Numbered from the stretch's first letter, positions 36,606 through 45,389 are shown. The stretch is 46,832 nt of DNA from Pseudomonas kitaguniensis (GCF_009296165.1 NZ_VUAZ01000039.1:1-46832), one strand, 5' to 3'. Program-made: numbers and translations. The notes: generated by a model not told the origin, from the letters alone.

Positions 36606-37812
36606 CCGGCTGAAATTGCTCGGCAAGCTGGCCCTGGAAGACCTCTGGCACGACCGCAAGGTCTCGCTGTGCATCGCCGCCTCTTTAGTGGCGGTGATCG
36701 CGCCGTTGCTGTTGCTGTTCGGCCTCAAGCATGGCGTGGTCAGCCAGTTGCAGGACGAACTGCTGCGCGACCCGCGCAACCTCGAAATCAAAATGCTCAG
36801 CAGTGGCAACTATGACAGCGCCTGGATCACGGCCCTGCAACAGCGCCCGGAAACCGGCTTTGCGATTGGCCAAACCCGCACGTTGAACACTCAGGCCGAT
36901 CTGTTTGTGGGCATGCAGCGGTTTGTCGAGGGCGCCGAGATAATCCCCACCGACGCTGGCGACCCACAACTGGGCGCGGGCTCGCTCGCGCCCAGCGGCC
37001 AGCAAGTGATTCTCAGCGACCGCGCGGCGCAACGCCTGCAGGTCAAGGCCGGCGACAGCGTGCGGCTACGCGCCGAGCGCCGGCTTGACGGGCGCAGTGA
37101 GCGCGGTGAGTTGAACCTCAGCGTGTTGGCAGTGCTTGATGGCGCGCGCTTCGGGCGTGCCGCAGGTTTTGTGGCGCCGGCGCTGCTGCTGAGCCTCGAA
37201 CATTTTCGCGACGGTTACCAGGTCAGCGCCTTTGGTGTTGACACCGGCAAACCGCTGGGTGCGCTGCCACCGCTGTATGCGCGCGCCCGCGTGTATGCCC
37301 GCGACATCGACCACGTTGCGCCGCTGGAGCGCTGGCTGAATGAGCAACGGATAGAAACGTCGAGCCGGCTGGCCGACATCGATAACGTCAAAGCCATCAA
37401 CCACGTACTGGGGCTGATCTTCAGCGTGATCGCCCTGGCGGCGTTGATCGGCTGCGTGGCGTCGATGGTCGGCGCGTTCCTGGCCAACATCGACCGCAAG
37501 CGCAAGAGCCTCGCGGTGCTGCGCCTGCTGGGGTTCAACCGCCCGGCGGTGGCAGGCTTCGTGGTGCTGCAAGCGTTGTTGCTCAGCCTGGCCGGCTACC
37601 TCGGCGGGCTGCTGTTTTATTTCATCGGCAGCCAACTGTTCGACCACTTGCTGGGCAGCAGCCAGGCGACTGGCACGTTTGTGTGCCACATCACTATCGG
37701 GCATGGCCTTGCGGCCCTGTTGTTGACCTTTTTGGTCGCGGGGCTGGTGGCCGTTATCGGCGCCGTGCGCGCGATCAGTATCGAACCTGCGGAGAGTTTG
37801 CGTGAGCTATAA
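36589..37812 (+). CDS. TagS-like FtsX-type ABC permease
   Basis: The 407-residue permease has one N-terminal membrane helix (about 26-45), a large periplasmic domain (about 46-275), and three C-terminal helices typical of the FtsX/LolC fold (NHVLGLIFSVIALAALIGCV, VVLQALLLSLAGYLGGLLFY, HGLAALLLTFLVAGLVAVIG). The end ISIEPAESLREL is the usual coupling tail of this family. I chose TTG 36589 as start: GGGAGAG at 36575-36581 sits 7 nt upstream and no ATG is available near; the frame is open back to 36541. The overlap with the ATPase gene (17 nt) and with the next gene (11 nt) shows tight coupling. Confidence 0.87.
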   Translation: MNRWIDRLKLLGKLALEDLWHDRKVSLCIAASLVAVIAPLLLLFGLKHGVVSQLQDELLRDPRNLEIKMLSSGNYDSAWITALQQRPETGFAIGQTRTLNTQADLFVGMQRFVEGAEIIPTDAGDPQLGAGSLAPSGQQVILSDRAAQRLQVKAGDSVRLRAERRLDGRSERGELNLSVLAVLDGARFGRAAGFVAPALLLSLEHFRDGYQVSAFGVDTGKPLGALPPLYARARVYARDIDHVAPLERWLNEQRIETSSRLADIDNVKAINHVLGLIFSVIALAALIGCVASMVGAFLANIDRKRKSLAVLRLLGFNRPAVAGFVVLQALLLSLAGYLGGLLFYFIGSQLFDHLLGSSQATGTFVCHITIGHGLAALLLTFLVAGLVAVIGAVRAISIEPAESLREL

Positions 37813-39352
37813 ACGTATTGCCTGGCTATTGCCCCTGAGCCTCAGCCTGGGCTGTGCGCTGGAGGCCTCGGCCGCGGGTTGGGACGAGAAATACTACAAC
37901 CCGATGCCGGCGGATAACGACGTGGTGCTGCCGATGCCGTGCGACGGCTCGATGGTGTTTCGCAAGGTGTTCATTCCACTCGCGGGGCCGCTCGACGATT
38001 ACCCGATCAACATTGGCCAGGACGGCGCGGAATACGGTTACGTCGAGCAAACGCGCCCGGCGTTCATTGCCGGCAGTTTTACCGCAGCCAAGGGCGACAA
38101 GTCGCGCTACTACCTGCTGGCCAAGTACGAAATGAGCGAGCTGCAATACGCGGCCCTCACCGAAGCGACCTGCCCCACCGCGTCGACCAAACTGCGCTTG
38201 CCGCAGGTCTCGATCAGTTGGGTGCAGGCGGTCGAGGCCGCGGATAAGTACAACCTGTGGCTGCGCAAAAACGCCGCCGACAAGTTGCCCAAGGAAGACG
38301 GCACGCTGGGCTTCCTGCGCCTGCCCACCGAGACTGAATGGGAGTTCGCCGCGCGCGGTGGCCTGGAAGTCGGCGCCGCAGAATTTCGCGACAGCCGCTA
38401 CCCGATGCCGGACGGGCTGAACGCCTACGAGTGGTTTGCCGGTGCGCAGTCGTCCAACGGCAAGCTGCAACTGAGCGGGCTGCAAAAGCCCAACCCGCTG
38501 GGCCTGCACGACATGCTCGGCAACGCCGACGAAATGATATTCGAGCCGTTTCGCCTGAACAAACTCGACCGTCAACACGGCCAAGCGGGCGGCTACGTGG
38601 TGCGCGGCGGCAACTACCTGACCGCCCAGGCCGACCTGCGCACCGCGCAGCGCAAGGAAGAGCCGTATTACAACGCTGACGGCCAGGTGAAAAACAAAAC
38701 TACCGGGCTGCGTCTGGCGCTGGTGTCGCCAACCCTGACCTCGCGCGAACGCGTAGCGAGCATCGAAAGTAGCTGGAAGAAACTCGGCAACGGCAGCGCT
38801 GCGGGCGCCTCAGAAGCGCCGGGCACCGCACAGGCCCTGAGCACATTGGCCTCGGGCGTCGAAGACAAAGCCCTCAAGGAAAAACTCCAGGCGCTGGAAA
38901 ACCAGTTGCGCGCCAGCAACCAGCAGCAGGAAGAAACCCGCGACCAGGCGATTCGCGCCAGCCTCAACCTCGGTGCCTTCCTGTGCACCAAAATGCTCGA
39001 TGACGGCCAGTACGTGGACTTTCTGCAAAAGAACTACGCGCTCAATTGCGAAGCCGCCGACAAGGACGCCAGTTGCGACATGCGCAAAGGCAAGCTCGAC
39101 GAACAGAAAGACCGTCTGCACAAGCTCAGCCGTTACTACGCCAGCAGCCTGGTGGAATCGGGCACCTTGTATGGCCAGCCACTGCTCGAAGCACAGGTGC
39201 CGGTGATGGAAGAAATCATCTCGCGCAACAAACAACTGCAAGAACTTAAACCGTACCTGCGCACCCACTGGGCCAACCAGAAGACCTTCCTGCAAAAACA
39301 GAAGATCGACACTGAAGCCTGGCTGAAAAGCTGCAAATCCGTCACTCAATAA
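37802..39352 (+). CDS. TagR-like exported SUMF1/FGE-fold protein, lacking the FGE catalytic cysteines
   Basis: The 516-residue protein starts at GTG 37802 inside the end of the permease gene. It has a signal peptide (about 1-25, ASAAG). The FGE-sulfatase fold follows (about 60-310): KYEMSELQYAAL, RLPTETEWEFAARGG, GLHDMLGNADEM, VVRGGNYLTAQADLRTA and TGLRLAL. A helical, coiled-coil tail runs from about 335. In true formylglycine-generating enzymes the segment after RGGSY/W carries two catalytic cysteines; here it reads LTAQADL with none. It is therefore probably a binding protein, as in TagR of P. aeruginosa, which acts upstream of PpkA. It lies 33 nt before a lipoprotein gene. Confidence 0.87.
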   Translation: MSYKRIAWLLPLSLSLGCALEASAAGWDEKYYNPMPADNDVVLPMPCDGSMVFRKVFIPLAGPLDDYPINIGQDGAEYGYVEQTRPAFIAGSFTAAKGDKSRYYLLAKYEMSELQYAALTEATCPTASTKLRLPQVSISWVQAVEAADKYNLWLRKNAADKLPKEDGTLGFLRLPTETEWEFAARGGLEVGAAEFRDSRYPMPDGLNAYEWFAGAQSSNGKLQLSGLQKPNPLGLHDMLGNADEMIFEPFRLNKLDRQHGQAGGYVVRGGNYLTAQADLRTAQRKEEPYYNADGQVKNKTTGLRLALVSPTLTSRERVASIESSWKKLGNGSAAGASEAPGTAQALSTLASGVEDKALKEKLQALENQLRASNQQQEETRDQAIRASLNLGAFLCTKMLDDGQYVDFLQKNYALNCEAADKDASCDMRKGKLDEQKDRLHKLSRYYASSLVESGTLYGQPLLEAQVPVMEEIISRNKQLQELKPYLRTHWANQKTFLQKQKIDTEAWLKSCKSVTQ

Positions 39353-39385
39353 CAAATGGCCAACACCGTTATCAGGAGCAACACC

Positions 39386-40114
39386 ATGTCACGCAGCCTC
39401 TGGACTCGTTTCAAGCTACAGATCGCCGTTATCCTCACGGGTAGCCTGTTGCTGGGCGGTTGTGCGAGCACCGGCAGTTCAATGCTCGACGGCGGCAAGA
39501 CCGACCCGCGCCTGACCCAAGGCACCGACGCGCAGTTTTTCAGCAAGTCCGGCTATCAGGCCTGCGCCGTGGGCGCGGGTATCGGCATCCTCAGTTGCGC
39601 GCTGTCCAACAGCAGCAACAAGGCCGTGTGCGCGATAGCGGCCGGCATCGCTACGTGTGGTGTGGCCATGGGCGCCAACTATTACCTGGACCAGCGCCGC
39701 AGCGAATACTCCAACACCGGCCAGCGCCTGACCAAGATGAACAATGACGTGCAACTCGACACCCAGAATGTCATCGCGCGTACAGCGACCGCACAGCAAG
39801 TGATCAACGATGACCAAACGCGCATCGCCCAGATCAAGCAGGCCATGGCCGTTAAAAAACTCAACACCGCCAAGGCCAAAACCGACCTGGCAGAGATCGA
39901 CAACAACATCGCGCGCATGCGCAAAGACCTGACCAACATGCGCAGCAAAGCCACCGAGTACGCCAAGGTTGCCCAACAGGAGCGCCAGGACGGTGCTGGC
40001 GCGCAGGTCGAGCAAGTGGACGCGAGCATTGCAAAAATGAACCAGAAAGTCGCTGCGCTGCAAAAAGAAGTCGACGGGCTTTACAACCAACGTTCCGCAA
40101 TCACCCTGGGCTGA
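39386..40114 (+). CDS. Lipoprotein with glycine-zipper-like segment and coiled coil (TagQ-like by position)
   Basis: The 242-residue protein starts at ATG 39386, 8 nt after AGGAG; the frame is open from 39356 but that start lacks a ribosome site. The signal peptide ends in the lipobox LGGC, followed by Ala-Ser-Thr, which predicts outer-membrane sorting. Residues about 55-100 form a Gly/Ala/Cys-rich hydrophobic hairpin (YQACAVGAGIGILSCALS, AIAAGIATCGVAMGANYY). From about 100 to the end it is a long coiled coil. In the P. aeruginosa H1 cluster the corresponding place after tagR holds the lipoprotein gene tagQ. The match is by position and architecture only. Confidence 0.8.
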   Translation: MSRSLWTRFKLQIAVILTGSLLLGGCASTGSSMLDGGKTDPRLTQGTDAQFFSKSGYQACAVGAGIGILSCALSNSSNKAVCAIAAGIATCGVAMGANYYLDQRRSEYSNTGQRLTKMNNDVQLDTQNVIARTATAQQVINDDQTRIAQIKQAMAVKKLNTAKAKTDLAEIDNNIARMRKDLTNMRSKATEYAKVAQQERQDGAGAQVEQVDASIAKMNQKVAALQKEVDGLYNQRSAITLG

Positions 40115-40124
40115 GAACTTCACG

Positions 40125-40637
40125 ATGAAGACTGTTAAATACGCGCTCGGGCTGGCAGGCATTTTGGCACTCGCAGGCTGTGCCACACCGCCTGGCAGCT
40201 GCGATGCGGGCAACCGTGACAGCAGCATGCTGACCAAAATGAATTGCGATTACTCCGGCGGCTACAGCGACCAGATCAAGCAAAAAGAAGCCGCCCTGAC
40301 CGCCTCGCGTGAAGAGAACGCGATGTTCCATCAGGTGTACCAAAATATTCAGGCGCAGCAAGCCAACAGCCGCCGTGACCTCGCCACCCAAGAGCAAGCG
40401 CAGGCGCAGTTGAACCAGTCGCTGGCGCAATTGCTTGGCACGCTGAAAAAACGCCGCGCCAACCAGGGCGATGTGCAAAAGCAAATCGCTGGCCTTGAGC
40501 AGCAATTGCAGGCCAACCAGGCGCAAGCGCCGAGCGGTTCAGCCACGCCCAAGCAATTGGCGGCCAAGCAGGAACAGTTGAAAACCCTGCAGAAAAAGGT
40601 CAACCAACTGCAGTTCAGCCTCGGCTACGAAGAGTAA
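40125..40637 (+). CDS. Small coiled-coil lipoprotein of the srf/tag locus
   Basis: The 170-residue protein starts MKTVKYALGLAGILALAGC with lipobox LAGC, then ATPPGSCDAGN. Three further cysteines lie just after the lipidation site. The rest is Gln/Lys/Ala-rich coiled coil (about 50-165, with AQAQLNQSLAQLLGTLKK and KQEQLKTLQKKVNQLQ). It starts 10 nt after the previous lipoprotein gene. The shared plan (lipid anchor plus coiled coil) suggests that the two lipoproteins form a complex or are ancient relatives. Unknown family. An intergenic hairpin follows. Confidence 0.78.
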   Translation: MKTVKYALGLAGILALAGCATPPGSCDAGNRDSSMLTKMNCDYSGGYSDQIKQKEAALTASREENAMFHQVYQNIQAQQANSRRDLATQEQAQAQLNQSLAQLLGTLKKRRANQGDVQKQIAGLEQQLQANQAQAPSGSATPKQLAAKQEQLKTLQKKVNQLQFSLGYEE

Positions 40638-40657
40638 AACGCAGGTTTTGCCACTTT

Positions 40658-40681
40658 GCAGGCACCTTGCGAGGTGCCTGC
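40658..40681 (+). terminator. Intra-operon hairpin before the last vWA gene
   Basis: gcaggcacct (40658-40667) and aggtgcctgc (40672-40681) form a perfect 10-bp stem with a 4-nt loop. It is followed by ttcatttt rather than a pure T-run. It sits in the widest gap of the locus (66 nt), 9 nt upstream of the AGGAG of the next gene. It could attenuate read-through or set the stability of the upstream transcript. Confidence 0.6.
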
Positions 40682-40703
40682 TTCATTTTCAGGAGTTGCC
40701 TTC

Positions 40704-42152
40704 ATGCAACGGGTCATCAGGGACACGCAAGCCTTCCCGGACGGAACCAGCGCGCTGCAAAACACCCTCGCGCTAATCCAGAAACACCTTCCGCCGGTGG
40801 CTGCCAGTCTATTTGCGATCCCGCGCACGGGCGCCGATGACGCAGTCGAGTGGTGGACTGAGCTCGGCGGCCAGCCAACGCCTTACGCCGACCTGGACAC
40901 AGACAGCCAGCGACGTTTGCTGCAAACCTACCAGCAACGCCAGGACGCGATCAGCCAGCTTGTCGACGCGTTGAAAAAACGCGATCAGCCAAGCGACGCC
41001 CACGCGCTGGAGGCGCTGATTGGCGATCCAACCCTGAGCGATCTTTACAGCCTCAACGGCGAGCCGCTGGTGATTCGCTGGCACACGCCACGGCCGCCCA
41101 AAGTGCTGCCGCCGCCGGTGATTGCGCCAGCGGCGGTCGCGCCGGTGGCCGCCGCCGTCGCCACCTCCAAAGGCTGGCGCCTGGCTGCGCTGCTGCTCGG
41201 TTTGTTGCTGTTGTTACTGCTGCTGCTCGCGCTGTGGGCCTGGTGGTTCTGGCGCCCGGTGACGGTGGTTGAACCGGTGGCCCCGACGCCTATCGTCGAA
41301 CCCGCGCCTGTGGCCACGCCCGAACCTGAGCCCGAGCCTGCACCCGTGGTGGAGCCTGCGCCAGAACCTGAACCTGAGCCTGAACCAGAGCCAGAACCAG
41401 AACCTGCGCCGCCGCCCAAGCCGGTGCCGCCGCCTAAACCGGTGCCGGTTGCCAAACCTGCGCAACCGCCTTCACTGGACAACTACGCCTGCCGCAAGGA
41501 CGGCCCGGCCGTCGAAACGCCGCAGTTCGTGGTGGTGCTCGACACGTCCGGCTCGATGATGTTGAACATCAACGCGGTGAAGGCCGACGAGGACTGGTTC
41601 TTCGGCGACCCAGCCAATCAATACCGCGACACACCCCGTAAACGGCAGATCTTCCAGCCGCCAAACCGCATGGACGTGGCCGCCGATTCGCTGAATGGCA
41701 TGATCCAGGCGCTGGACCCGAAAATTGATATGCGCCTGATTACCTTCAACGGTTGCGAAAGCACGCCGGACCACGGGGTTTTTCGGCTGGGTGATCGTCC
41801 GCGCCTGATGTCCGGCATTCGTCGGCTGATCGGCAACGACGGCACGCCGTTGGCTGCCAGCCTGGAAAAAGCCGCCAGCACCGTGGACGGGCGCAACCGT
41901 GATGCGATGATCGTGATGTTTGTTGACGGCGAGGACGGCTGCCAGCGCGATGCCTGCGCGGTGTCACGCAGGATCGCGCAGCAACAGCCGCGCCTGCGGG
42001 TCAATGTGGTCAACATTGGGGTGGGCGGCGCCTCGCGCTGCATCGCCGAAAACACCGGCGGGCGCACCTACGCCAGCAGCAACGCGAAAGAGTTGGCGAA
42101 TGCGCTGAAGCTGGCGACCAAGGAAGTGTCCAGCAGCGCAAATTGCAAATAA
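40704..42152 (+). CDS. Membrane-anchored vWA-domain protein with SrfA-like N-terminal domain
   Basis: The 482-residue protein has an N-terminal cytoplasmic domain homologous to that of the first gene (about 30-135), a transmembrane helix at about 158-182 (LAALLLGLLLLLLLLLALWA), a Pro-Glu repeat linker (about 195-260), and a C-terminal vWA domain. The MIDAS motif is complete: D280-T-S-G-S284, Thr381 in NDGTPLA, and Asp408 in MFVDGEDG. The vWA domain contains five cysteines and should lie in the periplasm, so disulfides are likely. ATG 40704 has AGGAG 8 nt upstream. It ends 15 nt from the stop of the convergent chemotaxis gene. Ligand unknown. Confidence 0.85.
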   Translation: MQRVIRDTQAFPDGTSALQNTLALIQKHLPPVAASLFAIPRTGADDAVEWWTELGGQPTPYADLDTDSQRRLLQTYQQRQDAISQLVDALKKRDQPSDAHALEALIGDPTLSDLYSLNGEPLVIRWHTPRPPKVLPPPVIAPAAVAPVAAAVATSKGWRLAALLLGLLLLLLLLLALWAWWFWRPVTVVEPVAPTPIVEPAPVATPEPEPEPAPVVEPAPEPEPEPEPEPEPEPAPPPKPVPPPKPVPVAKPAQPPSLDNYACRKDGPAVETPQFVVVLDTSGSMMLNINAVKADEDWFFGDPANQYRDTPRKRQIFQPPNRMDVAADSLNGMIQALDPKIDMRLITFNGCESTPDHGVFRLGDRPRLMSGIRRLIGNDGTPLAASLEKAASTVDGRNRDAMIVMFVDGEDGCQRDACAVSRRIAQQQPRLRVNVVNIGVGGASRCIAENTGGRTYASSNAKELANALKLATKEVSSSANCK

Positions 42153-42167
42153 GCGCTGCGGTCAATC

Positions 42168-44144
42168 TCAGCGGAAGCGGTCGACTTCCTGGCGCAGCCC
42201 GGCCGCCAGGGTTTCCAATTCCTTGGCGGTAATCGCCAGGTTCGACACCACTTCACGCTGCTCGCTGTTGGCCAGCGCAATGCTTTGCAGGTTGCTACTG
42301 AGCACGTTCGCGGTGCTGCTCTGCTCTTGAGTCGCGGTGGTGATGGCGGCAAATTGCTGCCCGGCCGAGCGGCTTTGCTCGTCGATACGGGCCAACGCTG
42401 AAGCCACGTCGGCGTTGCGCGACAAGCCTTCCTGCATCAGCACTTTGCCTTGCTCCATGGTGCTGATGGCGTTGCCGGTTTCTTGCTGGATGCTTTGGAT
42501 CATCACCGAGATTTCGTCGGTGGCCTGGCGGGTGCGCGAGGCCAGGTTACGCACCTCGTCGGCGACCACCGCAAAGCCGCGGCCTTGCTCGCCGGCGCGC
42601 GCGGCTTCGATGGCCGCGTTGAGCGCCAGCAGGTTGGTCTGTTCGGCGATGGAGGTGATCACGCCAACAATCCCGCCGATTTCCTGCGAGCGCTGGCCGA
42701 GGGTGTTGATCACCGTGGCCGTGCTGTTCAATGCGGCAGCGATATGTTCCAGAGACGATGACGCCTCTTGCATCGAGGTACGGCCAATACGGGTTTGCTG
42801 TGCGTTTTCCTGCGCCAGCCGTTCGGTGTTGCCCATGTTATCGGCGATGTTCAGCGAGGTGGCGCTGAACTCTTCTACCGCGCCCGCCATGCTGGTGATT
42901 TCACCGGACTGCTGCTCCATGCCGTCATACGCGCCGCCGGACAAACCGGACAACGCCCGGGCACGGCTGTTGACCTCTTCGGCCGCCGTGCGGATATGCG
43001 ACACCATGGTCGACAGCGCTTCGCCCATCTGGTTGAAGCTGCGCGCCAGTTGGCCGATTTCGTCATGGCTGGACACGTTCAAGCGTGCGCTCAAGTCACC
43101 GGCGCCGAGGGCTTCGGCTTGGCGCACGAGGTCACTCAAGGGCTGCAATTTACTGCGCAGCAACCAGACCGCCGCGCCCACCGCGATCAACATCGCCAGC
43201 ACGCTACCGATCACCAGGCGAATACCGACGGCCCAAGTAACCTCGCGGATTTCGGATTTCGGCATGCTCGCTACCACCGCCCACGGGCCGCCTTCGAACG
43301 GCACCGAGACGCTGTAGAAGTCTTCGTTTTTGTCGCTCCAGAAGCGGCCTTCGCCGGGCTTGCTGGCCAAATCGAGCATCAACGGAATCGCCTGGTCGAG
43401 TGCCTGCACGCCTGCGGGCGGCACCAGCCAGCGCTTCTGCTCGTCCAACAGCGCCAGGGAACCGGTCTGGCCGATACGGAAGCGCTTGAGGTTGTCGAAT
43501 TGCACGTTCTGCGCGTTGGTGTAGTCGAAGCCGACAAACAGCACCGCGATCACCTTGCCGGCCGCATCACGTACCGGCGTGTACTGGGTCATGTAGGAGC
43601 GGTCGAACAATACCGCGCGGCCCACGTAACTCTGCCCGCCGAGCAGGCGCTGATAAGCCGGGTGCTGGTGGTCGAGGACGGTGCCGATGGCGCGGCTGCC
43701 ATCCTGTTTGGTCAACGAGGTGCTCACGCGAATAAAGTCTTCGCCGCTGCGCACAAACACCGTGGCCACGCCGCCGGAGGTCTCCTTGAATTCATCGACC
43801 TCAGCGAAATCGTTGTTCAGCAGGTTGCTGCCCAGGAACAGGCTCGGGGTCTGTGTGCCGGCCACTGCCACCGGCTGGTCCACGCGCACACTCAAACCTG
43901 CGCCGAAGCGCTTTTCAAACAGCCCGCTCAAACGCTGAGTACTCTCGCGCAAGGTGCTGTGGAAGGTATTGAGCTGGTCGGCGAGCAAGCGCGCCTCGCT
44001 GGCCAAGTGTTCCTGGCGAATGTCGAGGTTGGCGGAGTCAAGGGAACGCAGCGCGAAAACCGTACTGCCGCTGATAACGACAGCCAGAATAACGGCCAGT
44101 GCGAGACCTAATTGTGAGGCGATCCTAGCGCGGGGTTGAGACAT
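42168..44144 (-). CDS. Methyl-accepting chemotaxis protein with periplasmic Cache-type sensor
   Basis: The 658-residue receptor has TM1 (about 12-32), a large periplasmic ligand domain of the Cache_3/Cache_2 type (about 33-305, with [20 protein letters not shown] and [20 protein letters not shown]), TM2 (about 308-328), HAMP (about 330-382), and a signalling domain with the conserved tip [19 protein letters not shown]. No C-terminal NWETF-like pentapeptide is present. The ligand cannot be told from sequence; Cache domains of this kind often bind organic acids. It converges with the srf/tag operon and is probably unrelated to it. The ribosome site lies inside a perfect palindrome (44151-44168). 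Confidence 0.94.
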   Translation of the reverse strand: MSQPRARIASQLGLALAVILAVVISGSTVFALRSLDSANLDIRQEHLASEARLLADQLNTFHSTLRESTQRLSGLFEKRFGAGLSVRVDQPVAVAGTQTPSLFLGSNLLNNDFAEVDEFKETSGGVATVFVRSGEDFIRVSTSLTKQDGSRAIGTVLDHQHPAYQRLLGGQSYVGRAVLFDRSYMTQYTPVRDAAGKVIAVLFVGFDYTNAQNVQFDNLKRFRIGQTGSLALLDEQKRWLVPPAGVQALDQAIPLMLDLASKPGEGRFWSDKNEDFYSVSVPFEGGPWAVVASMPKSEIREVTWAVGIRLVIGSVLAMLIAVGAAVWLLRSKLQPLSDLVRQAEALGAGDLSARLNVSSHDEIGQLARSFNQMGEALSTMVSHIRTAAEEVNSRARALSGLSGGAYDGMEQQSGEITSMAGAVEEFSATSLNIADNMGNTERLAQENAQQTRIGRTSMQEASSSLEHIAAALNSTATVINTLGQRSQEIGGIVGVITSIAEQTNLLALNAAIEAARAGEQGRGFAVVADEVRNLASRTRQATDEISVMIQSIQQETGNAISTMEQGKVLMQEGLSRNADVASALARIDEQSRSAGQQFAAITTATQEQSSTANVLSSNLQSIALANSEQREVVSNLAITAKELETLAAGLRQEVDRFR

Positions 44145-44149
44145 GACAG

Positions 44150-44168
44150 CTCCTGGCCGAGGCCAGGA
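44150..44168 (-). promoter_or_regulatory. Palindrome covering the ribosome site of the chemotaxis gene
   Basis: tcctggcc-ga-ggccagga (44151-44168) is a perfect 8-bp inverted repeat. On the reverse strand its last bases are AGGAG, the Shine-Dalgarno sequence, 5 nt before the ATG. In mRNA this hairpin would bury the ribosome site; in DNA it could be an operator. Confidence 0.5.
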
Positions 44169-44319
44169 TCATCCTGATCTCATAGCATTACGGCAAATTA
44201 TCTAGTGAAAAACGTTGGCGCATGGTTGCTCCAACACACCTGCTTCGGCGGGTGCGGGGAATACTTGAGCGATTCAGGGGGGCATAACGCATGCGATTAC
44301 ACCAGAAATTAGAAAAAGT

Positions 44320-45240
44320 TCAATCCAGACGATCAACGCGGGGCAATTCCATGGCGTTAACCTCACCCTGAAGAAACTCCGCCAACCGCCGTAAACGCTC
44401 ACCGCCAGGGCGGGTTTTTGGCCACACCAGGTAGTAATTCTCGCCACTCGCCACGGCGGTCGGCCACGGCAGGCTTAATCTGCCTTGGGCCACGTCTTCG
44501 GCCACCATCAACAGGTCGCCCATGGACACGCCGTAACCGCGCGCGGCGGCAATCATGCCCAGCTCAAGGGTGTCGAACACCTGCCCGCCCTTGAGCGACA
44601 CGTGAGACGAAAGCCCCATGCGCTGCAGCCAATTGCGCCAATCGCGGCGGTCGGGCGTCGGGTGTAACAATTCGGCAGTCGCCAGCCGCGCGGCATCCCA
44701 CGGCCCGTCACTGAGCAGGTTCGGCGCCCCGACCGGTATCAACAGTTCGGGGAACAGGTAGCAGGCTTCCCAGTCCGCCGGGAAATGCCCGTAGCTGAGC
44801 AGCACGGCGCAATCGAACGGTTCCTGATTAAAGTCCACTTCATCCACGCTCATCCACGCGCTGGTGAGTTGCACTTCATTGCCTGGCTGCAAGGCACGGA
44901 AGCGACTGAGCCGCGCCAGCAACCAACGCATGGTCAGGGTCGACGGCGCCTTCATGCGCAGGATGTGGTCCTCGGTGTTCAGGGTATCGCAGGCCCGCTC
45001 CAGCGCCGCGAAGCCTTCGCGCACACCGGGCAACAGCAAGCGCGCCGCTTCGGTGAGTTGCAAGTTGCGGCCGCTGCGCTGAAACAGGCGGCAGGCGAAG
45101 TGTTCTTCGAGCGTGCGGATATGTCGGCTGACCGCACTTTGCGTGATCGACAGTTCCGCCGCCGCGCGGGTGAACGAGTTGTGCCGTGACGCCGCTTCAA
45201 ACGCGCGCAAGGCATACAGCGGAGGGAGACGGCGGGGCAT
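44320..45240 (-). CDS. LysR-family transcriptional regulator, GcvA-like
   Basis: The 306-residue protein has the N-terminal winged HTH (MPRRLPPLYALRAFEAASRH, SFTRAAAELSITQSAVSRHI) and a C-terminal periplasmic-binding-like effector domain (about 92-300). The opening pattern PPLYALRAFEAASRH is typical of the GcvA subgroup. ATG 45240 directly precedes the HTH; the frame is open to 45261. It is divergent from the MATE pump gene, and LysR proteins often control the divergent neighbour, so regulation of the pump is plausible but not shown. It shares a strand with the chemotaxis gene, 175 nt upstream of it. Confidence 0.92.
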   Translation of the reverse strand: MPRRLPPLYALRAFEAASRHNSFTRAAAELSITQSAVSRHIRTLEEHFACRLFQRSGRNLQLTEAARLLLPGVREGFAALERACDTLNTEDHILRMKAPSTLTMRWLLARLSRFRALQPGNEVQLTSAWMSVDEVDFNQEPFDCAVLLSYGHFPADWEACYLFPELLIPVGAPNLLSDGPWDAARLATAELLHPTPDRRDWRNWLQRMGLSSHVSLKGGQVFDTLELGMIAAARGYGVSMGDLLMVAEDVAQGRLSLPWPTAVASGENYYLVWPKTRPGGERLRRLAEFLQGEVNAMELPRVDRLD

Positions 45241-45389
45241 AAAAGCCTCCTGACAGAGCAATAACCAACCCTACCAGAATTATCAGGCATGAGTTTTAGT
45301 CATGCGAACGATCGCTTTTATCCTTTTGTGTAATGCGTCAGGAGCGCCGAGAATCAAGCCTTCCTAAACCTTCTGACTTTTTGAGCGTG

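Noticed and set aside
41320..41470. Pro-Glu codon repeats in the last vWA gene as a functional DNA repeat array
   Set aside because: Explained as a proline-glutamate spacer linking the membrane helix to the vWA domain; units are short and imperfect.
25718..42152. The srf/tag locus as a recently acquired genomic island
   Set aside because: GC content and codon bias look like those of the flanking core genes, and no integrase, tRNA, direct repeats or IS elements border it. It is accessory-looking by content but not visibly foreign.
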